NCBI RefSeq assembly: GCF_000208865.1
Contig: NC_018396.1
Location: forward strand, 4,025,101 to 4,089,100
Reading direction: 5' to 3'
Origin: Neospora caninum Liverpool
Lineage: Eukaryota > Apicomplexa > Conoidasida > Eucoccidiorida > Sarcocystidae
Length of the DNA stretch: 64,000 nucleotides
Made by a program: the position numbers and the translations under genes
The notes under the pieces: generated by a model
What the model saw: only the letters and a program-made list of their open reading frames with translations
Database searches by the model: none
What the model was told of the DNA's origin: nothing
Shown: piece after piece, positions 36,630 to 50,431 of the stretch
How the letters are laid out: the number at the start of each line of letters is the position of its first letter
How positions within the stretch are numbered: position 1 is the first letter of the stretch

Positions 36630-39600
36630 ATGACTCCTGGGAAGCGCCGCGTGGTAAGTTCGCGCTGCGTAGTTGTGCTCCCTAAAGTGTCTCTGTCTCT
36701 ATTTCTCGGCCTGTGTGCATGCGTGTATCGTGCTCGATCCTCGCTCTTCAGGCTGTCGCACTCTCTTCAGTGTCGTTCCGCTCTCTCGTCAAGTTGAGGA
36801 TCCGTGCTGTGGAGCGCTAGAGTCTCTTCCCGCTCCTGACTCTTTCTCAGTCTTTTCTCGTAGTGCGCTCACCTTAGCGCGCGTATTTTTCGCGTGACTG
36901 TCTTGCCCCGTGCTCGCCCCCTCTCGTGCATCGCACCGCATAGCCGCCAAGGAGCTGAAACTGATAACTCGGACCTTGTCCCTGCGGCTCGCCTCTTGGT
37001 GGCTCCTCTATTTTCCTTTCCATCTTTTCTCGTCGGTCCATATTCCCTCATTTTTCTTCGTGTTCTCTGCTTGGTCTCATCGACTCCTCTTCTCTTGTTC
37101 TCTTCTTTTTTCATGTCCTTCTCGCCTCCTCCTTTCTTGTTCTCGTCTCCTTTCTTGTTCTTGTTCCGTTCTTCTTTTCTCTTCTTCGCTCGTCTTCGTC
37201 TCTTCCTCCTCCTCGCTCTATCCTCGTGCTTCTTTTTGTCCTTGATCTTCACCTCGTCTTTTGTTCTGTTTCCGTGGTCTGTTCACGCTCACCCGCGTTC
37301 TGTTTGCAGCTCTTGACGGACGACGATTCGTCAGAAGAAGATGTTCCGCTCTCACAGAAGGTGAAGCGGTCTCGTCGCTCTTCAGAGGCTTCACTCGCGT
37401 CTCCGGCGCCTCTCAGTAGCAGTGAATCTCCCTCGCTAATCAAGCTATCTCCAGGGGCTGCGCTGTCCCCGAACGTCAAAACAGACGCTTCCTCTCCCGC
37501 CTCTCCCGGCGCAGGGGCCGAGAAGAAGACTGTCGCCATCGGCCGCTCTTGCGCGTCTGTTTCGTCTGCCAGCAACTCGCCCTCACTTTTGAATGGAAAG
37601 ACAAACGAGGAACGGGACGCAAACAGTCCGCTGCCTCCGCCTGGGGCCGAGGCAGCGTCTGCCGCCGGCGCGACCGCGGTCGGAGGCGATACGGGCGCGG
37701 GCTCTGCCGCGCCGCGCGTGAAGGCGGAAAAGACAGCTGGAGCCGCGGGGCACGGGCAAGGCCCGCAAGAGAACAAGGAGACGCCGAAGGCCGACGGAGC
37801 GGAGCGTCAGACCAAGAGAGACATCGACGGAGGCGCGGGAAAGGTGAAACTGGAAAGCCCCGGATCGCCCAACAGAGGCGGAGATGGAAAGGGGACGGGG
37901 CCCCGCGCCGCAGGCGTCGCCAGTGTGCCCAAAAAGCGCGTGAACAAATACGTGAAGACGGAGGAGAACTTCGAACCGATCAATCGATGGTGGGAGCGGA
38001 CGGAGGCGGAGATCGAGCGAGAACAGGAAAAGCAGGTGAGGGCCGCCCGCAAAGGAAAGACAGAGAACCAGCGGACAGAACCCCAGCTGTCGTCCCTCTC
38101 GGAGGAAAGGAGACAGAAGATGAAGACAACGCTCGACGGTTTCGCAGGGGAAGGCGGCCTCGGCTGCCGAGAAACTCGCGGACAAGGGCGAAACTCGCCC
38201 GGCTTTTCGCGCTCCCTTGTGTGTTTTCCCTTTCCAGTGCGGTGTTCCGAGATGCTGTGCGCTCTGCATGCAGCAGGTGCCTGCCCGCCGTGCTCGGGAT
38301 CTCGCGAACGCGAGAGGTCTAGACCTGTCCCCAGTTGCGCCTTCCCAGCCGCTTTTCGTGGGGTGTCTCCTCAGTGTGGAGTCGATGCGAAGGTGTCTCT
38401 TCTGTCTTGTGTCTCGTTTCTAGTGGACCTACCTCGAGCACAACGGTCTGATGTTTGCGCCGCCCTACGAGCCCCATGGCACACAAATCAAGTACAACGG
38501 CCAGCCTGTGTCTTTGCCTCCTGAAGCGGAGGAAGTCGCCAATTACTGGTAAGCGTCGCTTCTCTGTTCCGATAAGGTTTCGACTCTCTCACTTTTCTGG
38601 CGGGTCTACCTGAGGCGGCCGTTCACGCGCTGCAGCTTCTCGATTTACCCGCGTTCGACAGCTCCTTCCAGTCCTGCCGTTCTTGTCTCCGTCTCTTTTG
38701 CGTACTCACATCCCTACACAGTTGTGTGTGTTTGTGCATGCATTCACGTATATATAATTATATGTGCAATACCGGTGAGACGACGCCTGAAGCTGGACTC
38801 AGATTCCCAGGTTTCTAGGGACAGCCTTTTTCTGGGGAGTGTGCACTGTGCTTTGGCCGACATTCAAGCGTGTCCTGTTGTATGTGTGTGTGTAGAGAGG
38901 TATGCATGCGCAAAGGTCGTGTCCACTGTCAGTTGCGGTGGTAGCGCAGCTCACGTGTGAACAGATCGAGCGCGTCGCTTTGTCCTTTGTATGCTGTCGT
39001 GAGCGACTTTGGGCGGCAAAACTGTGCGTTTTAGAAAATGCCAGGGAAGCACTCCTCAGCATAGTTTTCTGGTAAACGTGATGCAGAAATATTCATGTAG
39101 ACAGAGGAGCGTAAGTTCGGTTATACGCCATCCACAATGCATGTATTTAAGCATATCTACATACGCGTGTGTATTTGTGTATAGACTTTTATATTTTTGT
39201 TATGGTATTGGTGCTGTGTCCAGGTGTGGAGTTTTGGAGAGCGACTACGCGACGAAGCCTCGTTTCATCGAGAATTTCTGGAAAGCCTTTTTGAGGAATC
39301 TGCCGAAAGATCACCCGATCCTTCGCGATGAAGGCCACGCTGAGGCCAAGCTTGCGACGGAGTACAAGAGCGGCGAGCGTTTGGCAGGCTTCGCTGCTTG
39401 CGACTTCTCGCCCATCAAAGAGTATCTGGACAAGCAGAAGGAGCTGAAGAAGGAAATGACTAAGGAAGAAAAAGAGGTAAGCAGTATGGCGTGCAAGCCG
39501 GTTCGGAAGGCGAAGGTCAGCCAGGGACTAGCAGGGAGAAGAGAATCAAACGCGTACGAGTTTCCTGAACCGTTCAAAACGTTTAAGGGAAAGGACAGAT

Positions 39601-41541
39601 CCACCCAGACGAGGATCGGTCCTTCGCGCGGGGGGTTGTCCGTGCGCTGCGGAGGCCGTTGCACCAGGTTCTCCTCCGATGTCTTCGTGCTTGACCCCGC
39701 GTAAAGGTCAGCTGCCGAAGGACCGTCATCTCTCAGGAGAGTTTCCTTGGTCCTGTTTGCAGGTTGTGAAACAACAAAAGCTTCAAGAAGCGGCTCCATA
39801 CGCGTACGCTCTTGTCGACTTCATCCGCGAGAAAGTTGGCAACACTCGGGTAGAGCCTCCGGGGCTCTTCCGCGGCCGAGGAGAACATCCGAAGCAAGGC
39901 ATGCTGAAGGTGAACAGAATTGCCTCGCGCTTTCGCCCTGTTCCGTGTTCTCTTGCGTTTGCTCTCTCCTCTTTCCTCCAACTGTTTCCACCGGTGTCGT
40001 TTTCGTCTCACTCTGCCTTCTCCTAGTCACTCGTATGCCTCGAGCTCTGCTCGACTGTGCCTCTCTCGGCTGCCTACTTACGTCGGTCTTCGCCAAGTTC
40101 TGCGCCTCTCTCTTTGGCGGCGCTTTCTTCTCTCCTGTCTCTTTGCCTTCTCGCCGCCTCGGTCGGCTCCACCCTCTTCTTCGCGCGTCTCTCCCTCTCT
40201 CACCTCTCTATCCTGTCTCCTTACCTTGTTTCTCGCGTCGACCGTCTCTGCGCCTCTCTTTCCTGTACCCTTCAGCGGCGCATCTTCTCCTACGACGTCA
40301 TTTTGAATCTCGCCGAAGACGCGCCAGTGCCGCGCGTGGCGCTTCCCGGGCACGCGTGGAAGGACGTTTTCCACGACAATTCCGTCACCTGGTTGGCGTT
40401 CTATCGGGACTCCATCAACGACCAAGTAGGTGGAGACGAAAGCGCAGCAAAGCGCCCCAGACCGCTCGCCGACGGCGAAAACAGACAGTCTCTGCCCCGC
40501 TTTTCGAAGTCCTTCCGGAGATCTTGCTCTTGACAGGTCGATCTCGCCGGAGTGTCTCTGTCCACAGCGAATCGGAGAGTCAACACAGCGCGAAGAACAG
40601 AGAAAGACTTCACGGTGGAGCGAGACGCGTGTCACCAACATACCGCGTCCCCATACATCCGTGCAAGCACATCCGTATATGTAACTACACGCCTGCAAAA
40701 ACCTGTATACATGCATTTAGATAACCCTATACATAGAGACGTGTGTATCTTTAGGGAGATGTGTGTGCTAGAGATCCGTGTTCGAACGGCGGCAAGAAGT
40801 TGAGGCGACAGTTCGCCGTTCGCTGAAAAGGCTCTCTGCATGCGTGGAAAGTGCGTGGGGAGCTGTGGCGTGGAGTCGAAACCCTCTCACTTTTTTGTTT
40901 TCTGTAAAGGTTAGACCAGCAAGCGCGTCGAGAGCGATATGCTTTTGCTCCGCTTGCAAGTGCTGTGTTTTGCCATGTAAACGCCGAGTGAATCCGCTGC
41001 GCATTGTCAACTCGCGGTTCCCTTTTTCTCAGGTGAAGTACATGTACCTTGCAGCGCAGTCCAAGTTCAAAGGCCAACAGGATTTCCTCAAATACGAAAA
41101 GGCCAGAAAACTCAAGGTGAGTCACAAGAAAGGATAGATAGCTGTTCGGCGGCGAATCCGAAAGAGGCTGCATATATATATATATATATATATACTGGCA
41201 TAGATGCAGAGATGTCAAGCGAGAAGATGCACGCCCTAGATCCTTACACATATCTCTCCATAGAAATTCACACATACATATATATATCCATTTATGTGAA
41301 GAGAAAGGAGGAGATCAAGGGACTGGACAAGGAGGGGAAAAAACCGCAGTGGGCTTCTCGCGGCGTGGAAGGAAAGGAATGGTGAGGAGTCATCTCGCTG
41401 TTCTCTTCGTTTTTTTTTCAGCTGCATGTCGACAGGATTCGCCAGGACTACTTCAAAAAGTTGGAATGTACGGGCAACTCTCTTTCCTCAATGCGCGCAA
41501 TCACAACACACGAGTCGTACCTGCATGTGGACCTATATACG

Positions 41542-41573
<32 letters not shown>

Positions 41574-44500
41574 GATATGTAAATGATGTAAATGTTCGTA
41601 TATATCTGTACAAGTACATTTTTATGTTACGATTTCGTCTGAACTTTTTTGCGTTTAATGGAAGGCTCGCGCCGGGTCGCCGTGTCGCTTTAGTATTTGA
41701 ACATCCGTACGCATGTTTCGTGCATGCAGTTAGAGAGCCGTATGGTGCGAAATCCGTTGCCCCGGGACTGGCTGGAGGCTGCGCGTCCCTTCTATGTGCG
41801 GGTGCATGCTCAGAGAAGGATGGGCGTGCATATTCACATTCGCGAATGCATGGAGAATTTGGAGATGCATCCCAGAGCGTCTCTTTGTTCTGTGCGAGAC
41901 ACTCAGCCCGTTTCCCATGCTTCGGGGTGACTGTAGCCGAACGTCGAACTCACGTGGGTATACGTGCATTTTGCCGGCGCATCCGATTTCTGTCCTTCTA
42001 TGCGGTCCTTCTGACTTCAGCAACGAACTCGCTCGACCGGCAGCTGGGCACGGCGACGTACCTCATCGATGTTTTGGCTCTGAGAGTCGGTGGAGAAAAA
42101 GACACAGGTAACTTTGTCGCTGTCAAGCCGCGTCTTCAGCCGGCTGCTCGGTTTACCAACTGCGGAGAGTGCGCCACGGGCCCTGAGCGCGCCTGGCTGG
42201 TGTATCGGTTCGACTTCAAGTTCAGATCGCTTTTCCGCCGTTCGGTTCTTCGCTCTCGAGTGCTTTTTCTGCGGATTCCTCTTGGTCGTCTCCGATGTGT
42301 GTTTCTCGCGTCCTCCCTGTGTGAGGCTCGTTTCGCCTTCTGGGCTTCTTCTCTCGGCTTTTGCGGGGAGGCTGTCCTCGCGAGTGGAGAAGTCTCTCTT
42401 CTGCCTCGACTGCAGGACGCAGACTGTGCAGGTTTCCTCGGCGTTGTGTTTCCAGCGGAAAAGAGGGGGGGTTCTCTGAGGGGGCGAGCCGCGCGGAGTC
42501 AGTGTTTGCTCTTTCCCAAAGACATAAAAGCGCGGCGGTGTTTCGTGCCGCGCCCTTTTTTCGCAGACGAAGAGGCGGACACTGTGGGGTGCTGCTCGTT
42601 GCGCGTTGAGCACCTGACTTTCGATACAGAGAAGCAAGAAGTGACGTTCGACTTCCTAGGCAAAGACTCGATTCGTTACTTCAACACAGTGAAGGTAAGA
42701 AAAGCCCCCCCCCCCCCTTCTGCTGCGATTCAGAGACAGAGGCTCTTCCTCGCAGGCCGAATTTGCGTTTCCGGCGTCCTCTCGGTGTCGATCCAGGTTC
42801 ATCCGCAAGTCTTCAAGAACATTGTCGGTTTTTGCAAAGGCAAGAAACTCGAGGACGACGTGTTCGACAAAATCAACGTAGGTTCTTCGACAGGCAGGCG
42901 CAGCTTTTTCACCTCCCCCTGGTGACGCTGTTCTCCCGAGTCTACTCCGTTTTTCTGCTTGCGTCTCCCTTAGTCGCCGGTGTGTCTCTCTAACGGCCGC
43001 TCCCCGGCTGCTGCATGCCTCTCTCGATTTTGCCGTGTCCTGCATGCATCTATTCGTATACAGAAGCATCGATAGAGAACCGGACCCACAGGTGGATAGA
43101 GGTGTCTCCATGCATGTCCTTCAATCGACATATATCCCTCTCCGTCAATGTACAGTTGCGGATATGTCCTGGTGCGTGTGCGTGTGAGGCAGGTAGAGTG
43201 TGGATATGTGTGAGATTCTCTTTCCGGCTTTGGCGTTTTCGGCCGTCGCGTGCTGCCGCATGAGTCCCGACCCGCCTCGTTTTTGTCTTTTTTTGCATTT
43301 AGAGTGCGGCGCTGAACAACCACCTACGCCAGTTCATGCCCGGCTTATCTGCGAAGGTTTTCCGCACCTACAACGCGTCGATCACTTTGCAGAATGAGCT
43401 GCGCAAACTGGACGAGGCGCTCGCGATGCGTGCAGAGCAGGGCGGCAAATCGGGGAACAAGGCGAAGAAGGACAAAACGGAGACAAAAGAAGAGACGGCT
43501 TCCGGCGAGGACGTGCCTCCCGCCCGGAGAGCTTCAGTCAAAGTGGAGGAAGAAGCGCGTCCCGTGAAGCCCGAGAACGATGAGAAGAGAGAGGAGGAAC
43601 TGCGAAACATCACATGCGATATCAGCAACGTGGGTGAACTGGTCCAGTTCTACAACGACGCAAACCGGTGAGAGGCAAGGAGAGGAAATCGATGCACTCG
43701 ATACGAGTGGATGCGTTCTCAGTCGCCTGAAAAAGTCCGGTTCCCAGGTGTGACGAACAGCCATCTGCAAAGATCTCTGTCCCTGGAGGTGCTCTGGAAC
43801 ATTGCTCCGACTCGCTTTTTCTGCTCTCGGTGTGCAACTTGCTGTCGAGCTGTCGCTTCGTCTCTCTCGTTCTCTGTGTCCGTCTGAGAGCAGGCTTTGA
43901 AGGCACGCTCTGGAGTGCACGTGCCACAGTGTGATTCTTCTGGTGTGGACTCCGGTGGATGCGAAACAGAGGGAAGGAGACAAAGGGTGTCTCTTGTGGA
44001 GATCGGAAACCGGGGTTACAGGTCACATGCTGCGGCGCCCTAGCGCCGTTGCATGCATGAACCTATTCACGGCTGTATGCATCCACACATAGACATGGAT
44101 ATTGGTCGTGCTTCGATACACTTTTGGTTACGTAAAAATGCAGATGGATGTGATGATATAGATGAACGTATGTGTGTGAAGAGAGATGTGCTTCTCGCCG
44201 TGTGCGCAGGGCGTCTTTGATTCTGCTCATGTCTTTTGTGTCGCTTTTTGGGTTCCGCTTGTTCTTTTCCAGAGCTGTGGCCATTCTCTGCAACCATCAA
44301 AGAAGCGTGCCGAAGCAGCATGCGGCCAGCATGCAGAAGATGGAACACCAGCAGTTGATGCTCGACGAGGACATTCGCGAATGTGAAGAATATCTGGCAT
44401 ATCTCAAGAAACCGCCATCAAAGAGAAAAGAGCATTTCACCTACATTTCTGATGTTAAGGTGAGAGACAAGCAACATTCAAACACACACACATATGTATG

Positions 44501-45873
44501 CAGATGTATATAGATATGTAGATGTATGTAGATGGAGACGTGCCTATGTAAACGGGGAGACAAGAAGGCGGCAGGAGCTCCACCTTCGGCATTGAACCTA
44601 ACCTACACGCATCGTCGGAAAGGAAAAAGGACGAGACGCAGGGGAAACGCTATAGGAAGATGGACCTTTTTCCAGCTCCTGGAGGCCGTAGATCAGCTGC
44701 TACACTCCCCTGCCAAGGGACAGCAGAGAGTGATCCAGAAGACGGAGAGAGAAACAGAAAGAGAAAACAAGACAGCGGCATAAAGACAAACCCATGGATG
44801 CGCATAGGTGGAGAGATCGATAGAGATATGCATGTTGTCTGTAGCTGAATCTGCTTTCCGTGAGAGCAGGCACGCCAAGGGGCTGCCTCTGGGGCCTGGG
44901 GGTTAGGCCGCATTGAGAAGTTGAAGTCCCCGCGGGCAAAATTTGGATGGGAAAACCGAAGCGAGAGTGCGCAGTGGAGAGACGCGGCAGAGGCCAAGTG
45001 CTGTTTTTCTTTTCTTTTCAGGATTTCCAAGGCAATCCGAGGAAAACGAACGTCAGAGACGGCATGAAAGAGGACGTGTGTGCGCGTCGTCTTCAGGCTC
45101 TGCTGTACGTCCCAAAGCGTCCTATTTCGGAGATCAAAATCAAAGGCAAAAAATGTAAAAAACACAGACGTTCCAATAAACTGTACATCACGGGGTGTAT
45201 ATACATTGATATGCAAGAGAGGGCACGTGCACACCTGGTCTTCCTGCGCTTGGTGAGAAAGGGAACTGCAGCAAGACCTTGCGTACGATCGTGTGAATGT
45301 GTGCTCAGGAAACGCCGAGCAGACCATCTCTTGAAAATTAAACTGAAAGACGACAACAAAACGGTCGCCCTGGGAACATCCAAGATCAATTACATGGATC
45401 CGCGCATCACGGTTGCTTTCTGCAAAAAGTATGAGGTGCCGATTGAGAAGTTGTTCAACAAGGTGAGTTGTCCACACCCGGAAGTCTCGGAAGCTGGAGC
45501 GAGGCGCCACGAGTCTGAGGCATGATGTTCCGAAATCCGATGCATGCACATGCACGCATATATTTAGCCGTGCGCAGGTGTTCCGCTGGCGTCGACATGA
45601 ATGCCAGTATATACACCTATATGTAGAGAGAGGTGTAAACGTTTAGGGAGAGAGGAGACGGCGTGCAACCCTGTATCGATCCTTTGACAGTGTGTTTATA
45701 TAGGGCTATGCATGTATACATTGCATAGGCAAAGAAAACAAATGCGTACTCGTACGCATGTGCGGCCACAGCGGCGAAGGAACGGGACTCGAATGTGTTT
45801 TTGTTTTGCTGTTCAGAGTTTGCGCCTCAAGTTTCCGTGGGCCATGTTCGCCAAGTCCACATTCGAGTTCTAA
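36630..45873 (+). CDS. TOP1: DNA topoisomerase I, type IB (16 exons, 898 aa)
   Basis: Nuclear enzyme that relaxes supercoils by nicking one strand through a 3'-phosphotyrosine. Exons: 36630-36653, 37310-38035, 38424-38548, 39224-39476, 39763-39909, 40276-40425, 41033-41116, 41422-41467, 42021-42107, 42567-42694, 42797-42877, 43303-43667, 44273-44459, 45022-45104, 45309-45462 and 45817-45873. All are GT-AG and phases close exactly. Residues 1-230 are a Lys/Ser/Pro-rich disordered tail with likely nuclear-localisation clusters (KVKRSRRSS). The core follows: [37 protein letters not shown] (R500), GGEKD (K545), [32 protein letters not shown] (R638), AILCNHQR (H747) and [15 protein letters not shown] (active-site Y857). 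These correspond to the human Arg, Lys, Arg, His and Tyr set. About 75 extra charged residues lie between FRTYNA and CNHQ. Confidence 0.97.
41172..41193. repeat. (AT)11 microsatellite in TOP1 intron
   Basis: A pure AT run in the intron 41117-41421. Confidence 0.93.
41542..41570. repeat. (AT)14 microsatellite in TOP1 intron
   Basis: An AT run 75 bases after the donor of exon 41422-41467. Confidence 0.93.
42705..42717. repeat. Poly-C run (13) in a 102-nt TOP1 intron
   Basis: Thirteen consecutive C, ten bases after the donor of exon 42567-42694. Confidence 0.95.
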
Positions 45874-48800
45874 AGCATGTCCACTTCGATCTTCCGCCGA
45901 CTACACTTCTCCCTGGCGCGGGGAAAGGTTTTTCCAAAAAGAATTTACACTCTTGCGCGTCGATAAACAACAGGCGTGCACGCAAAACTGGGCTCATATG
46001 TATACATAGATATATATAGATATACATAGATATATGTATACATATATTTGATAGACAAACACAAGTTACTCGGGATACACGTGCCAACACGTGCAAGGGT
46101 AGTCTGCGGGTACATGCATGCATTTATCCATGCATGTTTATATATCTGGTGCGTGAATGTGTATATGTCTGAGGTAGACCGTAACGGAGTTTTATTCGGT
46201 TGTTTCGCGTTGGTTTGTGTCTTTTGAATTGCCGTTGTGTTTGTCACATTCCTGGGCGTCTTTCCCAATGCATGGGGTCGTTTTGGAACACGGAAGTGGC
46301 CAAAAAGAAGCATCTGATCGAGGAAGGCGAAAGAGTGGAAGTGGTTAATGAAGGGGGCGGGAGAAGAGAACGTGTAACTCTTCGATTGCAGGAAATATAG
46401 TTGTGTCCCTCTCTCTGCAGCAGTGTGTATGCTCACGGGTGTCTATTGTTTCCTCCCTCCATTGACGACCGGTTACTGGGATATGCACGTCTGTAGGTGG
46501 GATTTGGAACGGCATAGCGAGATGCCTCAAGCCACGGCGCCGCTGTCAATCTCGGGAGGAACTGAGATCGGAGAAGGCGATGTGGCACGAGCATGCATAT
46601 ACATCTTCATGTCTTTTTGCGTATGCATAAATGTGTCGGTGCCCTCGCCTGTACGGCTGTTTGTCTACCCGACGAGTCCCCTGTCGCTCCGTCACTATGT
46701 CCTTCTGTATACAGAGACTGGATAGACACCAATTTCTGCGGGGGTTTATCAAGAGGCGTACGTGTGGATATTTCTGCGTGGTTTTATCAAGAGGCGTACG
46801 TGTGGATATTTCGAGGTGGATATACGGTAGTGTGCAGGTGTTTCTACTGCGGTGCACGTAGGTGGGTGAGTGTCTGGAGAAAGTATTTTCCGTATCTAGC
46901 TTCGCCTGACGAGCTGTGCAGGGCGTCGAAACGGAGGTTTTTTCATCGACCGCCCACGATGGAAAGACAAGAATTGGGCAACCACGTGTTTTACCAGGGA
47001 AGGCTTTGCTCGTCCCACGAGTGGTGAGCGGGCGACGCTGCTGAAACTGAGGGAGAAAGAGCCAGGTGCGAAGAACGTATCGAAAACGAATCGAGTCTGC
47101 ATGCGGGTGTCTGTTTACCAACAGTCAACCTGAGACATGAAACGACTTTACCAACTAGGGCAAAAGAAAAACCCAAATAACAGTGTAATCACTTGTGTAC
47201 GGGCACGAGATATCCGGGGACTACATCTTGTACGTTGAGTGGCAGTCCAGTAGCGGGGATGAGACAAATCTGTCTCGTTTGCCTTGTCTCTCTTGCATGT
47301 CATGGTTCCCCGAGGGGATGGAGGGATTCGAGAGGAGACAGAGATAGCTAGTACCAAAAAATATCTCTACCCCTTCTTTTTTTTCGTATATTTTCATCCG
47401 TGAAAAGGAAAAGGGGTCATGGCTGGCGAAGTCCTCCCCGTGTCTTTTTCCTGCGGCAGCGAAAAAGGCGTTTACGTAGAGGTGAATCTTGGTTCCTCTA
47501 CAGGAAGTGTATGTGGACGGCCTTTCTTTTCTGCTCCCTTGTTTCTCTGTCTGTGTATCGAAGAGCCCTCACACACATAACACTATTTCATGTAGATGGC
47601 ACTTTTTGCTTGAACGGCAACTAACAGCCTTGAATCCTCCGAATTTTTGCATCGACATACTTGCACGCGCTTAATTTTCCAAAATTTATTCCGCATTCAC
47701 GCGCAGGGAGATACTGTTTGCCCATAAGAGAGAGTCGCGCGATATCCTCCACACGAGTAGGAGTAAAGGGTTGTGAAATGATGCTTGTCGTGACTTACTT
47801 CAGTAGTGACAGCAACGTGAAAAGCAACAACCTCTAGTGTAGCGTCCAAGTCAAGTGGATATTAGAATGAGCGCGTGTAAAGTAATCGCAAACACATCAT
47901 TCACAAAGTAACAAGAGTTAGAAGGGGTCACTCTATAGGCAGTTACAGAGAAAGTCACTCACCTCGCAAGAAGGGAATCTTTCTAGCTACATATTCAGAA
48001 GACATCTTTGTTCTCAGGTGTGTGTGTTCTTCTGAGAGTCTTTAGAGCAGAGAACTGCCGTGCCTTGAGCCTTGTGACCTTTTACCGCCGCCCACAATCA
48101 AAATGCAGAGGTTAGCGTTTCATCAAGGAGGCTAAACGCAAATCTGTGTGGTGACTTAGACAGGAAAGAGAAGGAATCCCATATCTTTGCCGTCCGGGAC
48201 GATGAACGTCGACGAAGGAACAAGTGTTTGCATTTTTTGAGAAATGCCCATCCCCCTCCCTTCACTGCAAACAAAAGGCAGAGCCGGCCCCGTACTACCA
48301 AACGAGAATGGAGTAGTTCTCTGACATCCGGAGAGAACTGGTTGGAGCAACCAAGCAGAGCGCTAAAGGGAAGTCGGGAGAGAGCGAGAGAAAGTCTAGC
48401 TACTGTATACAAGCCCGCCTCGTGAAACAAGCAGAAACAAACAGCGTGTGGCAAACACAGGAATCACGCAAACGTACAAGAGAGACACATGGCGGCCCCG
48501 CACGTGAGTGGTAGGTAAGTAGACGCTACGTCTGGAGGCAAGGCTTATGTATGCATTAATGACCGTAGCCAATTCATGCGTGTGACTCATTTCCTGTCGA
48601 GAGGGGAAAGCAACAGTGAGACCCAAATTGGCGCTCACGCTTGCTGTCGGAGGTTTTCTCGTGCTACCCTGCATTGATACATGTTAGTGGAAGAACGATA
48701 GTCATAACCTTTCCGTGATCTGCCGAAAAAACAAAGTGGCCGACAGATCAAGTGGTTTGAGAAGGACAAGATAGTTCAACTTCGAAGCAAACGTCGTGCC

Positions 48801-50431
48801 CACCAATTAGTCCCCGCCACGTACTCAGGTTGCCGAGCAAATCGCTTATGCAGACTACCCATAACATGCGCGACACGTAAAGAGGAGGTAGGTCTTTTCA
48901 AACAGTGAGGCCGTGCGCCTGCCAGAATTAGTGATCGTTTGCCATCTGACGGCATTTCCTCCATTCTTCCGTGGGGGTACATTCACTGTCCGCACACAAA
49001 AAAAATCAACGGAACTGATAATCTGTAGGCTCGCCGTCATGCGCTACCTCTGGAGAAAAAGGAGGATGTTTGAAGGAATCGACGAAACGCAGGCGACTAT
49101 GTTATGGGGAGCGTTATTTTATCGCATGTAATTATGGAGAAGAATGAACGAATAGAAAGGTGAACCGTTCCTACAAGAAACCGTCCCACCCCACCATGAA
49201 AGATACATATCGGTTACTGCGTGTTCTGAGACATTCCCCTCGTGCATTTCCGTACACGGTTGCTGCCTCCTAGTTTCATCTGTAACTTAACGCTTCTGCT
49301 CCCCTTCCTCGGTGCAATACCTGTCTGCGCAGCATTGCCAACCCGCACATTTTGCCGTGCGTTCTGCATGCCCTAGGGCTTAGCTTCGAGAAAGACGGAG
49401 CGATTCATTTCCCACGGCAGCATCCTGCGAGTTTTGCCGTGGTACCAGCCGCTGTGCAGAGGTAATCCCATGATGCCTCATGTCATGCTTAGGTGTGTTT
49501 GGGTAATCTGTGACCAGGTTGGCATTACTGCCCAGCCTGTAGCAAGCTCTGATTAAGCCGCACGTTTGACAATCGCTATTGACCTGCTGTTGACTAAACA
49601 TTTCCACAGTATGCGCCAGCTATCGGACAGAAGCGGGGCTCTCTGCCATTCCAGGACACGAACCAACTTTAAAACACGGCTTCTCCCTGCGCCACTGGTT
49701 TCCCCTGGGTCACCTGTCTTGTCCCATGGAGGAGCAAGCACCGTTAGTTACCCTAGGCGGACTAAAAATGGGCACTCATGAAAACACTGGTGGAGACACT
49801 TTGCCTGCCGAAAAAACGTCCAGTCATCCCACTGGAACTCTCGTCCGTGGACCGAAGTTACTCTCGTCCACTTCGTTTCTCTGCAAGAACAGAGTCAGCG
49901 GGAAAAAGAAGCCCTAGTTCCAACGTACACCCTAGCGGAAGTTCCACGCGCGCAGAAGGGTACGTTTTCACTGTGTGACAAAAACCGCCACAGGTATTGC
50001 TGCGTTCGCTTCATCATCACAAACCCCCAGTGAACACCTATACAAGTGCAGCCTCCCAAAACCCCACCGCGCAATGAATAGCACCGCCTGTTTGCTGAAT
50101 TCCCGGAGGCGGAGCTTTCAGGAACGCAACACGTGATACAGCTCCATTGTAAGGTAATTCAGAGTATCTGTTACTTGATATGCGATTCATTACAACGACT
50201 GCGGTATGCTCCCACGGGAATGCTGACGAGTTCACCTCGCTCTCTGATCAGGGCCTTGCCAGAATGGAATGGTATTGTGACCCAGAGCGGCCCGAGGCTT
50301 GGCTGTAATCGAGCAAGATGTCGCTTTTTTTTTGCGGGGCCTCCATTTCCGAACACTCGAGATTACGCCCTCCACTCGCCACGATGAATGAGCTCCTTCC
50401 GCCGACGCTGTAGTTGTGCTGGAAACGCCGA
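45874..50431. other. Intergenic: topoisomerase 3' flank to first SRS-like gene
   Basis: No gene that I can support in 4.6 kb. The first kilobase has AT microsatellite words (about 46005-46050) and TGCATGC motifs. A 38-bp direct repeat lies at 46745-46812. A 6-bp perfect inverted repeat, GAGACA/TGTCTC, lies at 47261-47276. From 47.2 to 50.4 kb there are only short frames with no recognisable features. Confidence 0.55.
46745..46812. repeat. Two-copy direct repeat, 38-bp period
   Basis: A 30-base core starting TTTATCAAGAGGCGTACG is identical at 46745-46774 and 46783-46812, separated by eight bases. Confidence 0.93.

Noticed and set aside
34498..36685. Plus-strand frames of 140, 227, 314 and 395 codons before the topoisomerase gene
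   Set aside because: Pyrimidine-rich leader-type DNA with Ser/Phe/Leu/Pro bias and no family signature; the long ones overlap each other in different frames.
46593..47027. 144-codon plus-strand frame
   Set aside because: Its apparent structure comes from the 38-bp direct repeat, and no family or start context supports it.
47261..47276. GAGACA/TGTCTC inverted repeat
   Set aside because: Six-base arms are common by chance at this scale, and no gene start is nearby.
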